This document shows positions 36,040 to 48,279 of a stretch of DNA of 61,782 nucleotides, piece after piece. The DNA lies in NCBI GenBank assembly GCA_900155495.1, contig FTLJ01000327.1, positions 1 to 61,782 on the forward strand, given 5' to 3'. Under the pieces are notes generated by a model. The model was given only the letters and a program-made list of their open reading frames with translations. It did no database searches and had not been told where the DNA came from. This stretch comes from Porogramme epimiltina (Eukaryota > Basidiomycota > Agaricomycetes > Polyporales > Polyporaceae). Numbering within the stretch: the first letter of the stretch is position 1; each line of letters begins with the position of its first letter. The translations under genes and the position numbers were made by a program.

Positions 36040-36677
36040 ATCTCGTAATGCCGCTGGGCGGCTCTTACGAAGCTATTCCTCAATCACTTATTGAACTCTA
36101 GACCGACATCCGATGACCCTGTATGCAGGTATAGGACCACACGTATACCGTTTCGGTGCCAGGAGAAGCCGCTCAATCTCCCACTAGACTTCGCCATCAG
36201 TGACTAACGAACATATGCACAGACTGGTCATCGAAGACATGTTTACCGTAGAGGCGAGGCCTCTCGCTAGTGCTGGTCCGCCCTACCCCATCTGCCAACA
36301 CGGCACATCGTTTCAAATACTAGCCCTGCACTCAAACCGGCCGGAGACGGGCAGCGAGCGTGCAAAAAGAGCGCACCCGTGAGGCGCGTATAGGCACCTT
36401 GCCCACACCCGAGAATCTCGGGGCCGGGGGCGCTTCGTCGGGTGCGCTGTGGAACGCTCGTTGATCATAGGCCAGTCCTAGTCCGTATCGGCGATGTTTT
36501 GGACCACTCTGTGCAGGCAAGTCTCGGGTTCTAGTTCTTGTCATGATTACCGCGCTCACATTTCAGTAGTTGGTTATCATCTGCCCCACCCGTCCGTGGC
36601 CGCTGAATATAAGAGGGCCAGCGTTGCAGGTTAGGTCACGCAGTAAGTTCTCCGACTCGTCTCACCCGCTCCCCGTC
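36040..36677. other. Intergenic region before phospholipase B
   Basis: About 640 bp with no supported gene. The last 80 bp carry a TATA-like element and leader for the phospholipase gene. Confidence 0.5.
36608..36614 (+). promoter_or_regulatory. TATA-like element of the phospholipase B gene
   Basis: TATAAGA lies 70 bp before the ATG at 36678, a plausible distance for a fungal core promoter. Confidence 0.5.
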
Positions 36678-39176
36678 ATGCGCTCCTCAAGTGCTTTCTG
36701 GTTGTCGTTTGTGCTAGCCCGCTTCATGGCAGGCAGTTACGTTAGTGCCCAGTCTACTAGCCCCTTCTATACACCCACCACTGTCGCATGCCCCGCCGAC
36801 GAGTTGGTCCGTGACACCGGAACCCCTGAATTGGGGAATCAAACGCTTCACAAGGCATGTCTATCCCTGGTACATGCATGTTGCTGCTCTCGGCGAGTAC
36901 TTACATCCGCCCCTCCAGGACGAAGTAGCATATGTGAGGTCCAGAAAGGAAGTCGCCCATCAAGCCCTCTGGAGCTGGCTCGAAGGACTTTCTGAACCCG
37001 TCTACAACGGCAACATCTCGGAAGACATCCCCTCCATCGCGCTTTCCCTGTCGGGAGGAAACTTTCGGGCCTCACTCTTCAATGCGGCGTCCCTCGAAGC
37101 ATTCGACGCGCGAAATTCGACCAGTGTCCAAATCGGTCTTGGAGGGCTCCTCCAATCCTCCACCTACATATCTTCGCTCTCGGGGTATGTGCCTAGGGCC
37201 ATTGTATAGCGTGCGAGTGCTCACTGTGCTTGTGGTACCTATGATAGAGGCTCTTACGTCGCAACGAGTCTCATGTTCAACGAATTGGCTACTGGCCACG
37301 ATCTCGTGTTCGGGAATAGCTCTGCCAACAACCCTGGATGGCAACTCGAGCAATCTCTGTTCGCACCAGGGGATCAAGGGCAGGATGCGCAGTCTTTCAT
37401 CGGCCACTTGGTCGATGACCTCGGAGCCAAGCGCTTTGTGGGGAACCTCACCGTCACGTTCTGCGATATGTGGGGACGAGCTGTGCGTACCCGTGGTCTA
37501 CCATTAGAGCTGTTACTGAACCACTCCCGTATAGCTGGCATACCATTTCCTCCCGGGTACTCCGCCAGATTCATTCGCATTGAATACCACCCAGGGCAAC
37601 CATGCTGCATCGCTGACGTTTTCCTCTGCAACCAACTTGTAAGTATGGTCGAACCACGCGCCTTCCGAGTCGAGAAGTTTAGTAATATGCCACCAGGACG
37701 ACCTGGAAGGATCACGCCATGCCCTTTCCCCTGGTGGTGATCAATGTGAACTCTCCGAATGTCCGCGGTCCCGTATTTGGCGGAAACGGAACGTTGTCTC
37801 TGAAGACCGTCGTCTACGAGCTATCCCCTTTCGAGTAAGCACTCCCTACCCTTCCACTTCCCAAGTGGCGACCCATCACTCTATTAGGTTCGGCTCTTAC
37901 GAGCCCCAGCTCGCCGCCTTTGTCTCCCTCCCCTATCTCGGGTCCACGTTCGAGAATGGCAACCCCTCGCACTGCATACGCGGCTTCGACAACGCGGGCC
38001 TCATGATCGGCACCTCCTCCTGCACCTTCAACGAGTTCAACGTGACCAACTCCCCCGAGTGGACAAGCCCGGACGAGCTTGGTGGGCTCGTGAGCCTGAT
38101 CAACGACACCTTCGGCGCGCTGCAGCCCGGCGCGGAGCTCGACGCGACGAGCGTGCCGAACCCGTTCCGCGGGCTGCACGCGGAGACATACCAGGATACG
38201 GGGGAGGTGAACCTCGCGCTCGTAGACGGCTCGCTAGACGACCAGAATGACCCGCTCTTCCCGCTGCTCGTGAAGGCGCGCGACGTGGACATGATCGTGG
38301 TGCTTGACTCGGTGAGTATATATGTTACTCTTGCGAGGATAGTTCGCTAAAGATGCCCTCGCGCAGTCGGGTGAAACGAGCGACTTCAAGCCAACCGGCC
38401 AATCCCTCCTGGCTACCCAGCAGAAGGTCAAGATGCTCCCCAAAGGATTCATGAACTTCCCCACTCCATTCCCGAACTCCACAGAGGAGTTCGTCGCATT
38501 GGGTCTCAACACCCAACCCATCTTCTTCGGCTGCGACGGCGCGTCCTCCAACGACCCTCAAGACCAGTTCCCGTACGTCTCCCACGTCACTCCCCGCCCC
38601 GTGACCCGCCCAATCTCACCCCCACGCAGCATCCTCGTCTTCATCCCCAACGCCGACCCCGCTAACATCACCAACATCGCTACCACCACCCTCCAGGTCT
38701 CGCGCGCGAACCAAACCGCGATCTTCGACCGTGCCTACCAGCTCGCCTCGCGCGGCCGGGCCTCCTCCGCGGGCGCCTCCGACCCGCGCTGGGGCACGTG
38801 CGTCGCGTGCGCGGCGGTCGAGCGCGCCCGTGCGAGGGGCGGGCACCCGCGCACCCCTACGTGCGACGCGTGCTTCGCGCGCTACTGCTTCACCGGAGGC
38901 CCCATGGCAGACTCTGTCTCGAGCCTGGGCTCCGACGGCGAGCGCACACGAGCGGGCGTGCAAGGCAGCCTTGCTGTGACGGATGCGTCGGGTGACGCCC
39001 CAGCGGGCGTGTCGGTGCTAGAGCGCAATAGCTATATCATCATCGGCCTGCTTGGAGGCATCGTCCTCCTGGCGGTGCTAGGTACTCTGGTAGTGCACGC
39101 GCAGAGGCAGGAGCGCGCGAAGGGGTATGCCCTAGTCGGGCGTGTGGTGGCGGAAAGGTGCGGAAGATACGATTAG
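36678..39176 (+). CDS. Lysophospholipase / phospholipase B
   Basis: Secreted or surface enzyme that removes acyl chains from phospholipids. Eight exons give 703 aa: 36678-36869, 36919-37184, 37248-37482, 37535-37638, 37697-37834, 37888-38311, 38367-38572, 38630-39176. The protein starts with a signal peptide (hydrophobic stretch to about residue 24). Family hallmarks are ACPADELVR, the nucleophile motif SLSGGNFRASLFNAAS, GGLLQSSTYISSLSGGSYVA, VTFCDMWGRA, VVYELSPFEFGSYEP and PNPFRG. There is also a Cys-rich end (WGTCVACAAVERA, CDACFARYCF). The typical GGGYRAM loop is GGNFRAS here. A hydrophobic segment (IIIGLLGGIVLLAVLGTLVV) near the C-terminus suggests a membrane anchor, followed by a basic cytoplasmic tail. 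Many N-glycosylation sites fit an extracellular enzyme. All junctions keep frame, so the gene appears intact. Confidence 0.94.
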
Positions 39177-39456
39177 GTCGCATAGAGCGGTGTAAGTCAG
39201 GGTCAGTGATCGTGATTAGTAGGGAGGGAATCCATGCTACATGAGAACCTGAGAAGTCGAATACATACAGTTGATGCATCAAGGGAATTAGCGGGGGGAG
39301 TGAGAAGTAGGGAAAGTAGAGATAAGCAATGAGTGATAGCAAGCCTGAGGGTAACCGTAGCGAATCGAAAACATATGAAAGTAAGGAACGGAGCCGTATC
39401 TTGCGTGCCTTAGCACTATGACGCTAAAATACATACGAGGAAGTGCAGAACGTGCC

Positions 39457-40964
39457 TTAAGGATCCACTGACATGGTGGACTTCGATGACTCAGTACCCA
39501 ATTCTGAGGTGTCAGAGTCAGAGTCAGAGTCCGTATCGTCGCCGGTGTGTACGGCCTCTGGGGATAGCTGCCTTGGCACCTTAACAATGATGTTGAGGAT
39601 GTTGGGCGGCGGGGGGCTAAACTGCTTGATTGACGGGCGCTGCTGCAGATGCGGGGGTACCTTGATGATGAGCATCCTGGAAGTCGAGGGCTGGGGCTGC
39701 AGATGGGAAGGGGACGGCAACCGTTGCATAGGATCCGCGTCGTCTTCCACGGTCGTGCTTGGTCCCGCTACGGAGTTGAACAACCCTGTGGTCGGCTTCG
39801 GCGCGAAGGGCGACGAATCAGCGGGGGTTGTTGGTGCGCGCACACGTAGGGTGCCTTCGGGGGACGGCGGCTCAGGGGACGGCGTCGTGGAGATTTTTGT
39901 AGAAGTCTTGTAGAGCGGAGAGGCGAGGAGCCCGTGTTGCTCAGCTGAAGCTAGAAGCGGAGGGGGCGTTTGAGGCTGATCCGCGATCTGGTGTGGGAGG
40001 GCGCGATGCGAGTACAAGAAATCGAAACCGATGTTGAGTGCTGAGTCGAAAGGTAGAGCTTGCGGACCGAGCGAAGGCGAACGCACCTGCGTAGGAACGA
40101 CAGGGTCTTGCAGCGGCGTATGGAACACGCCCAGCGTGTCTGGTGCGTGCGCCTGCGGGATCGTCGAGGAATGCGCAGGACCGGGGGATTTCGCCGGCGA
40201 AGCATTCATGAAATGTTCGAAAGCGTCGAAAAAGAATTGCGAGTGCTAGTCTTCCAAAATATCAGCATGTGTAGGGCTGGAAGGAAAGGGGTCCCCGGCT
40301 CACATCGACGTCAGAGAGGAGAATGGGAACTTACGTCGACGCCGGGCAACGCGTCAAGCTGGGGTTCTGGTCGTGGTGCTAATCTTGCTTCGAGGACTGC
40401 GATTGACGCGTCCTTCGCCGCCAATTCTTGTTTGACCTTGTTGTGCTCCTCTTGCAGTAGATGAAGCTGCTCTGAGGCACGTCCAATGTTCTCCTGAAGC
40501 TGTCGCTGTACCATGGCGTGCTCTAGTCGTTCCCTCTTGACCATATCGTTCTGGTCTTCCCATTGTGCACGCTCCTGTGCCCACATCACCCTCGCCTGCT
40601 CCCACTGCGCTCTGTCCCTCTCCCACTCGGCTTTCTCCTGGGCGAGTTTGTCCCGTTCTGCTTTCAATGCCTGGATCTGGCCGCCAAAGGCAGATCTCTC
40701 GGAGGCATTCTTTTCGTTAAAGAATGCAATAATTTTGAGCGCGCCATCACGGAGTGCCGGGGACTGGCGAAGCTCTGTGCCATAAGCCTGTAGTAGCCAA
40801 TATACCGTGAGCTATATGTCGTATTGGGGTGTGCGATGACATACGGGGGGATGATTTTGAGCGACAGGCTGACGGGAGGGCTGATACGTGGGTTGAGGCT
40901 GAGGCCGAGGGTGCTGTTGCTGCTGGTTGCCGACGGTAGACGGTAGAGTGGGAGGGGCATCCAT
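39457..40964 (-). CDS. Coiled-coil, Pro/Gln-rich protein of unknown function
   Basis: I do not recognise the family. Three exons on the minus strand (40964-40845, 40787-40335, 40245-39457) give 453 aa with all junctions in frame. Residues 1-40 are Pro/Gln-rich. Residues about 55-190 contain a conserved-looking start (ALRDGALKIIAFFNEK) and then a strong coiled coil rich in Glu, Gln, Arg and Trp. The Trp recur about every seven residues (AEWERDRAQWEQARVMW). A short FFFDAFEHF helix follows, then a Pro/Ser-rich disordered tail with a Ser/Asp run (DTDSDSDSDTSE). The layout suggests a scaffolding or nuclear regulatory protein; this is a guess. It is convergent with phospholipase B (280 bp between stops) and divergent from the BTB gene. 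Confidence 0.75.
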
Positions 40965-41299
40965 TGCTGCGACCGCGATGGAGAAGAAAGGGGACAACCT
41001 CCGGGTGAGACGCAACTATGACGTTCCGCTCGCAGGGAGGAGGCGCAAGTGGTGCCAGGCGTTGGTGGTAGGAAGGGGTGAGGGGAAGAGACGACACGTT
41101 CCCGTTGTCGTTAGAGCTTGAAGCCTGAATTTGCGGCATCTCGACAGAATTCATTAAATATCCCGTTCGATCCATATCTTGGCAAATGTCGTCATTGCTC
41201 AATCCATATTTGTGGACATTGGGCGCTTACTCCGCCTCTTCCTCAGCCCTCTGCTCAACGCTCTTCGTCTTCATTCTCTTCAATTTCTGCTCCCTAACG
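40965..41299. promoter_or_regulatory. Bidirectional promoter region
   Basis: About 335 bp lies between the ATGs of the coiled-coil gene (minus) and the BTB gene (plus). Both promoters must lie here unless they overlap the 5' ends. An upstream in-frame ATG for the BTB gene occurs at 41186. Confidence 0.5.
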
Positions 41300-42423
41300 A
41301 TGTCTGAGGACAGCTCCGACTCTATGTCACGCAAACGCAGGCGGCTGACGGAGGCTCTGTCGGACGCCATCGGTGACGATGCCACACCGAGCACCCTCGA
41401 CTCACACCTCACACGCGACGAAGAGTTCTGGTTCCACGACGGCACCATCGTTCTAGCATCCCGCGACATAGGCTTCAAGGTCTACAAGGGCTTACTAGAC
41501 GCTCAGTCGTCCTTCTTTCGGGATTCCTCGTCACTTTCCAGCCCCAGGAAAGGCCAGCTTGGTCATGAGACTTTCGAAGGATGCCCGGCCTTTCGACTGT
41601 CGGATTCTCCAGAAGAGTTGAGGCATCTCCTCCGTGCCATCCTTCACGGTTCCAACGTTAAGTGCGTTCTGTGCCACTGCTTTCATGATAGTCTCGTTCG
41701 AGCTACGTTCTCAGCTTCTACAAAGAATCGTCTCAAGAGTATAGCCCCCACCAGCTCTCAGCAGTGATACGCCTTGCGCACAAATATGAAATGGAAGAGC
41801 TCCTGTCTCAGGCTCTGTTGGCCCTGAAGAAGTATTTCCCGGAGACGTTCGAAGGTTGGCGGAATCGCGTCCCTCTCCGTGCTCGGTTGTTCAGCATCGA
41901 GGTCATCCACATTGCGCATCTTACGATGACACCGGCATTACTACCAGCCGCGTTCTACGTATGCGCACGTACCACAGACAGAGTCCTTGACGGTTGGGTC
42001 CGCGAAGACGGGAGTGTTATCCGCCTTTCTACTGTAGACTTCAAACAGCTCATACGCGGATTACCCCGACTAGGAGAACGGACCGCGCGCTTGTTAGACA
42101 GCGTGTTCAAGGCGAGGCGTAGCAAGTTTCACTGTGCAACCGCTGATGCGTGCCACTCTGCGCTTCGTGCGTATTACACCGACGACGTTGCCAAGAACTT
42201 CATAGATGCTCACAAGATTCAACGCGGACGCACGAATCTCTGCAACCTATTGCTCAAGAAGGGCCTCTGCGAGCAATGTGCGGAGGGCTTTAACAGCGAG
42301 TATCTGACCATGTATTGCTCGCTCTGGGATGCGCTCCCCGCAATATTCGAATGTCAGCAGTCGGTAAGATGCAGCCACTACATGCACGCAACGACATCTC
42401 ATGGCATCACTGTACATCACTAG
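41300..42423 (+). CDS. BTB/POZ domain protein
   Basis: A protein-interaction protein of the BTB family that is very numerous in Agaricomycetes. Exon 1 is 41300-41661 and exon 2 41715-42423, with a 53-bp GTGCGT...CAG intron; together 356 aa. The BTB core is EEFWFHDGTIVLASRDIGFKV, then a helix with LLDAQSSFFRD. The helical continuation (AVIRLAHKYEMEELLSQAL) follows in exon 2. The C-terminal half has several Cys and His (LCEQC) typical of this fungal subfamily. An earlier in-frame ATG (41186) would add 38 mostly hydrophobic residues; the 41300 start (MSEDSSDS) looks more usual. The last codons could instead be removed by an intron (42364-42423) that places TAA directly after the junction. Confidence 0.85.
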
Positions 42424-43195
42424 TAACAGCACCTCAACGCCTAGATCTACGTGCTCGTTGGGCAAGGTCCGGGATGTCGTAAGTGTAAGGGCCAGTTGTT
42501 TTGTTAAACTATATCTTATTAATGAGTCCCACAGCTTACATCGGTCCGGCGACGTGGCTTCCTTGCCACGAACGACGACAATTCTGATCTCGTCCCGCGT
42601 TTTGCTCGTCCACCTCTTGTTGATCTATATCCATGTTCACGCTTCTGTTGCCCATGCCACGTATGACAAGACGCGAGGGAACTTTACCTTTCCGTCTGCT
42701 TTTACATCTTACTGCACCCTCATTGTGGGCGGGTGACGTCAGGAGTTGCTGAACCGACGATACAAGATCTGCAATTCATTGCACGTTTCGCCCTAGTCGC
42801 GGCAGGCAATCAAGTTGGAAGAACCATATTCTCATACTCAAGAACGCGGCACACTCGTTTTGCTCTTCGATGAATTCAATCAACGTGCGCTCGCCCTATC
42901 TCCAACCAGCAGCATCAGAGCGTTTCCCCAAGAAGCCCAGTGCACGGGCGCGGCGCGGTGAAGAAGACCGTGATTGGTGCTTCTAGTGCCGCACATACGC
43001 CCGCCCCAGTGGATATCACCTCATCCCAGACATGATGTGTAAAGGCTCTGCGGTCAGAACGTTTCTGGGCGCAGCATCGAACTCATGGGACCCTCGGCAA
43101 TACCGACGTGGCCGGAGCTCCGTAGAGCTCAAATACCTTGCGCTACCCCCCTCGACCACCCCAGTTCACGTGTCTTTCGCCCGCCAAGTACCGCA
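42424..43195. other. Intergenic region
   Basis: About 770 bp before the first MFS transporter, with no supported gene. Short frames here have no domain or splice evidence. Confidence 0.5.
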
Positions 43196-45409
43196 ATGCC
43201 GACATTCGACACCACCGACGCTTCCCCTCAGAAGCACCAAGAGGCTGGGCTTCCGGATGCAGCTTCTGACGAAGCCTCGCTTCAGGAACATGGTCTGGTC
43301 ACCCCAAGTAAGGCACTGTCTCCTACCGGATCTATCGCAGTATGGACCAAGATGGACGTCGTCGTCCTTCCCATCGTGACGATGATGTATTTCCTCTCAT
43401 CTTTGGTGCGTGGAGACACCACTTTGGTCTCAAGGATGTCTTACTAGCCCTCTATCCGGTTTTAGGACCGAACCAATATCGGTAACGCCCGAATCGCTGG
43501 CTTCCAGCAAGACCTACACATATCAAATATTCAGGTTAGTTCCCCGCGTGACAGTGTACGAACATGCTAGCTGAATTACTGCCCCTAGTACAGCCTGTCG
43601 CTTACCATCGCGCTCATGTATGTAATCGCCCACTGTCAACGAACTCATTCCCATGGCTTCTCTTAGCCCATACGTTCTCATCGAAATCCCGTCAAATACT
43701 CTCATGATGGTGAGCCATGCAATATGATCTATAACCACTGCTCCCCAGTCAGTCTGCTAACCCTGATACACTTAGCACATAGGCCCTAGAATCCTTTTGC
43801 CAACATTGGTCATCTTGTGGGGGATTGCATGCGCTCTCCAAGGTTCGCTTCCACTTTAGGCATCTTGTCAGCTTAATTCTGAACATTGACCATATCCTGT
43901 TCGCAGGCGTCGTCACGAATTTCTCGGGATTGCTTGCTTGTAGATTCTTCCTAGGCGTATTTGAAGGTTCGGTATTCCTCGTCACCTTGAGGAACTCGTA
44001 TCCTTACAAGTTCAGTCAGGCGGCCTTCCTCCCGGTATCTACTTCTACTTGTCGTCCTTCTACCCACGTAGACTGCTGCAGTTACGGTACGTCGGTCATC
44101 CTGGCACACAAACCCTCATGCGCAACATCCTGACATCACACACAGTATCTCGATAATGTTCTCGGCCACGGGTTTTGCATCTGCATTTTCAGGGCTTCTG
44201 GCCGCTGCAATACTCAAAATGGACGGCGTCGGTGACAAGCCCGGGTGGGCGTGGGTTTTTATCTTGGTAAGGTCTCCTAGAATAGTATTGCCCTTTCACG
44301 ACCCGGTCTAACACCATCGTAGGAAGGGCTATTCTCGGTCCTGTTCGGGATTGCCTCGTACATGATCCTCCCGGACACCCCTGCGGCTGTTCAAAGCCTC
44401 ACCGTCACTGAGAAGGAGCTAGTCTCGCGCGTTCTCCTCGATGACGGTATCGTGAAAATGCAGGACCGCTCGAATCGCTCGTGGACCGAGCTCCGCCGCA
44501 CCTTCGCGCAACCGCACATCCTCATGCTCGGCGTCGCCGGTATATTCAATGGTATGTTCCTTCCTACGAGACGTTCCAAGCCATCCCCCGTTTGATACTG
44601 GCCTTCCCTCAGGAACCACTGTGGCCTCGCTTTCATAGTGAGCGAACAAAGTTTGATCGGCCTGAGATAAACTTTAACCTGCCGTGATTTAGTTATCTCC
44701 CAAGCATCGTCGCAAGCTTAGGATTCTCTGGAACCAAGGCCCAGTTAATGAGTGTTCCTCCGTTCGCCGCGAGTGCAGCATGTGAGTGGACCTGAGTCAC
44801 CGTTTTGGGATACTCTATTCTGACAACATTTCTTCACAGTGGCCATCGTCACTGCACTGTTCGCCGATCACTTCTCTCACCGCGGCCTGACTTTAATGTT
44901 CGCCTCGCTCGTGGCCACCGCCGGGTTCGCATTGTTCCTTGGTGCGTCTCCATCTCCCTAGCCGCGTATGCACCTCCCCTCTGACTAGCGACTTACGCTC
45001 CTCAGCGTCCTTTGACAACCACGTGCGCTACGGCTCGCTTTTCCTCGCCGTCTCCGGCACCTACTGCTCGAGCACCCCCCTAGCAGCGTGGACCGCGAAC
45101 AACGTCGCGCCAGCCATCCGGCGCGCGACTGCACTCGCATTCTATACCATGATGGCCAACATAGGTGCGATCTTCTCCACGTGGCTCTTCGGTGCCCTCT
45201 CCTCCGCGCCGCGCTACCGCACTGCCACGGCGACGCTGGTCGCGTTCCAGGTCGGCGTCCTGGCATGTGCGGTGTGTGTGCGGATATACCTCGCGCGGGA
45301 GAACAGAAGAAAGGCGCGCGAGAGGCTGCAAGCGGGGAGCATGGGTGCGTATAAAGGCCACGCGGGGGAGATATCGAATGAGAACATCTGGTTCGAATAC
45401 GTAATGTAA
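43196..45409 (+). CDS. MFS transporter, allantoate/nicotinate permease type, copy 1
   Basis: A plasma-membrane proton symporter of the anion:cation symporter (Dal5/Tna1-like) family, importing a small organic acid. Thirteen exons give 504 aa: 43196-43405, 43466-43534, 43589-43617, 43667-43709, 43776-43842, 43907-43966, 44020-44086, 44146-44266, 44323-44551, 44613-44637, 44693-44781, 44840-44941, 45006-45409. Two are tiny (29 and 25 nt). The family signature DRTNIGNAR follows TM1, with YFLSSLDRTNIGNARIAG spanning a junction. GVVTNFSGLLACRFFLGVFEG and GWAWVFILEG are typical. About twelve hydrophobic segments are visible. It is the tail-to-tail paralogue of the gene at 45615-47806. Confidence 0.93.
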
Positions 45410-45614
45410 ATAAGAATCTGTGCTTATCTCTCCTGCTCTCTTCACGGCATATTCTGCGCAGTGCATTCTCCAATTACTGTACGGGTAATATGACGAATGA
45501 ATACATCGTGTTTAGAGAAGATGCTCTCTTATTCTCGTTGCTACGGACGTTACTATTTCGCTGCTGGATAGTAGACCAAAGTAAAACCACTGCAGATTCT
45601 CCAGGCCGAGTCCA

Positions 45615-47806
45615 TCACATAACGTATTCAAACCATATACTCTCGTTTGGCAGCTCGACCGTTGACGAAACCGGTGTATCTCCCCGCCGACTTTTTTCCA
45701 TCATACGTAACTTCGCTTTCCGCGCATTCTCCCGCCAAAGATAAGCTGCAGTACATACAGCGCACGTTAATATCCCGACTTGCAGGACGAGCAGGGTGAT
45801 TGTTGCGGACGTATAGCGAGGTGCTGGAGAAAGGGAGCCGAACAGCCACGTGGAGAGAATTGCGCCAGCGTTCGCCATCGAAGTGAGAAACGCAATTGAC
45901 GTTGCGCGTCGAGGGAGAGGCGAAGTGTTGTTCGCCGTCCACGCGGTCAATGGGGCCACCACTGCATACGTTCCCGGAACAGCGAGGAACAGGGAGCCAT
46001 ATCTGACGTGGTTGGTGAATGATGCTAAGGCGGAAGTCTTCAGCGTAGTCTTGCAGTAACAGGATAGGGCTCACCCAGAAAGAGCGCGAAGCCAGCGGTT
46101 GACAGGACTGCAAAAAACATCACCGTTAGGCCTCGGTGAGCGAAACGGTCAGCGAGGATTGCTGTGGCAATGGACACTGGTAGAAGTCTGAATGTTAGGA
46201 GATTAAGTGGGGAGAGTGATTACTGTGCACGTACGGACGCCACTAACAGCAAAGGGAGGTACGCTCATTAGCTGAGCTCTCGTCCCCGCAAACCCGAGGC
46301 TCGAGACTATAGACGGCAAATAACTACCATCTTGGTTCAGTGGAAGCATTGGAAATGACACAAAAATCAATCGCTCACTATGCCAGTGAAGACAAAGTAA
46401 CTCCTGCGGGTTGACATATTCAGGTGACTTTACGAGGTCTACGCGATGGGCGGACCTACCACTGAAAAAGGCCCCAGTTGTCACCATGATGACATGCGGC
46501 TGAGCGAAAGCATGCTTGAACTCTATCCAAGAGCGGCGATTTGCGTGCTCCTTCATCTGTACAATACCATCCCCCAAGAGCGCTCGAGTGACCAGTTCTT
46601 TCTCCTCTTTTTTCAGGGTGAAGGCTGCATCAGGTGAGTTTGGTAGGAGAGTGAACGCTACAAGTCCAAACAGGACAGAGAAGGATCCTTCCTATCCCCC
46701 TTGTGAGCTACGCCGTTCGCCATAACTTCGAAAACTCACTAATATGAAGATCCATGCCCAACCGGGTCTTCCACCGACGCCATCCATGTTGATGATTCCT
46801 GCGGCAAGGAGTCCCGAGAAGGCTCCGGCAAACGCCGACGACGAAAACATTATCGACATTCTACGAACGGTTCAATGGTAAAGCCTGTTGATGATCACGA
46901 AAGACGCGTACCGCAACTGAAGCATGTGACGGGGATAGAATGATGCTAGGTAGAAGAACACACCGGGAGGAAGGCCACCTAAGAGTGGAGGAGGTTAATG
47001 AGGAAAGGGTTGTATCAATGCAGACGGACCGTCGTCACTGACCTTCAAATAATCCTAGAAAGAAGCGACATGCAAGTAGTCCCGAATAGTTATGTACGAC
47101 ACCTAGCATTGGAGAATTCGTAAACGGTTATGCGTAGTATCACTAGACAACGCACCCTGAAGTGCACATGTCATGCCCCACAAGCAGACAAGGGTAGGCA
47201 TGAGCACCCGCGGGCCAACTCTCTGAACCGAAGATCAGCGGAATGTGCATTCTGAGAGTAAGAATGTGCGACGCACAATCATGACGTAGTTGAACGGAAC
47301 CTCCACCAGTACATAAGGGCTAAGAAGCAGACGATCAGTATCCATAGAGAAGGGGGGCTGATAGAACCCACACAAGCGCAATGGTAAGCGCAGTACTATA
47401 CTGAAGTATGGTCAGCAGTTAGAGAAGTGGAGGCTCAAGACGACAACGACTAGGACGTACTTGGCTGTTAGACAAGTTCAAATCTCGCTGTAAACCAGCA
47501 ATTCGGGCATTTCCGATATTGGTGCGGTCCTTGATAAGATAATCGATAGACAGACGTCAAGGTCGGACACCAGGTCAAGCTGCGTCAATCGGGGCTCACT
47601 AAGGACGACAGAAAATACATCATTGTAACCAGAGGTAACACGATGAGATCCAGTTTCGCCCATACTCTTGCTGGGACATCATCGGGTTTTTGATTGAAGC
47701 TACTAATCCTGTGGCCGTTCTCTGCAGTGCCCGAGTCGTCTATAGACTTCTCATGGGTGGTCGTAGTTTCTGTCTTCAGCTCTCCTGGGTCGCTGTTCCC
47801 CGTCAT
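45615..47806 (-). CDS. MFS transporter, allantoate/nicotinate permease type, copy 2
   Basis: Minus-strand paralogue of the preceding gene, with 506 aa. Its 13 exons are 47806-47600, 47529-47461, 47400-47372, 47319-47277, 47222-47156, 47102-47043, 46978-46912, 46860-46740, 46691-46460, 46403-46379, 46323-46235, 46176-46075, 46024-45615. Exons 2-8 and 10-12 have exactly the same lengths as in copy 1, and all introns fall at the same positions. The signature DRTNIGNARIAG is intact, as are GLLACRFFLGLFEG and GWAWIFILEG. Both copies end in IWFEYVM. The donor of exon 3 (GTGGGT) is weak. The stop codons of the two genes are only about 205 bp apart, so their 3' ends may overlap. Substrate unknown. 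Confidence 0.93.
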
Positions 47807-48279
47807 ATTGTCTGTGCCTCGGGGAAAGAACGCGGGGGAGGAGGGCGGAGAGCGGACACGGGCCCGTCTCCAAACTGCGCATCTTGTCCGCTTTATAGAC
47901 CGCTTCGGCTTCTAAATGCTGACTCGACGATCGCCACCACGCGGGGGAGAGCGCGGAAAGCGGCCGCTTCTAACCGCGTCGTATTTCCCGCCGGGCGCCG
48001 AACCTGACCGAAGAGCGTTTTAGAACAACGGAATACGCGATGTGGTCAGGCCAAACCTTACTTGAAATTTGCCGAGCGTCCAAGCGGGCGTTACAGACAA
48101 CACATGCTTGCCTCCGAAAAAACCGGCGTACCCGGCTTGACAACACCATATGTAGATATCGCAGCCAAGTCGTTGTATAGATACATGGAGCAACACCGCC
48201 ATGAGCAACGAGGGGGCCTCTGTCGTACTCCTTGCACAGCGACCGAAACCTTGAAACATTCCAATCAAGGGTCAACTTG
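47807..48279. other. Spacer between MFS copy 2 promoter and GMC gene 3' end
   Basis: Holds the promoter of the minus-strand MFS gene. This includes a TATAAAG on the minus strand at 47891-47897, 85 bp before its ATG. It also holds the 3' flank of the GMC gene. No additional gene is visible. Confidence 0.5.
47891..47897 (-). promoter_or_regulatory. TATA-like element of MFS copy 2
   Basis: TATAAAG on the minus strand lies about 85 bp upstream of the ATG at 47806. Confidence 0.45.

Noticed and set aside
37483..37740. Frameshift in the phospholipase B gene
   Set aside because: The apparent loss of the family pattern after WGRA is explained by three introns (37483-37534, 37639-37696, 37835-37887); the expected protein is restored.
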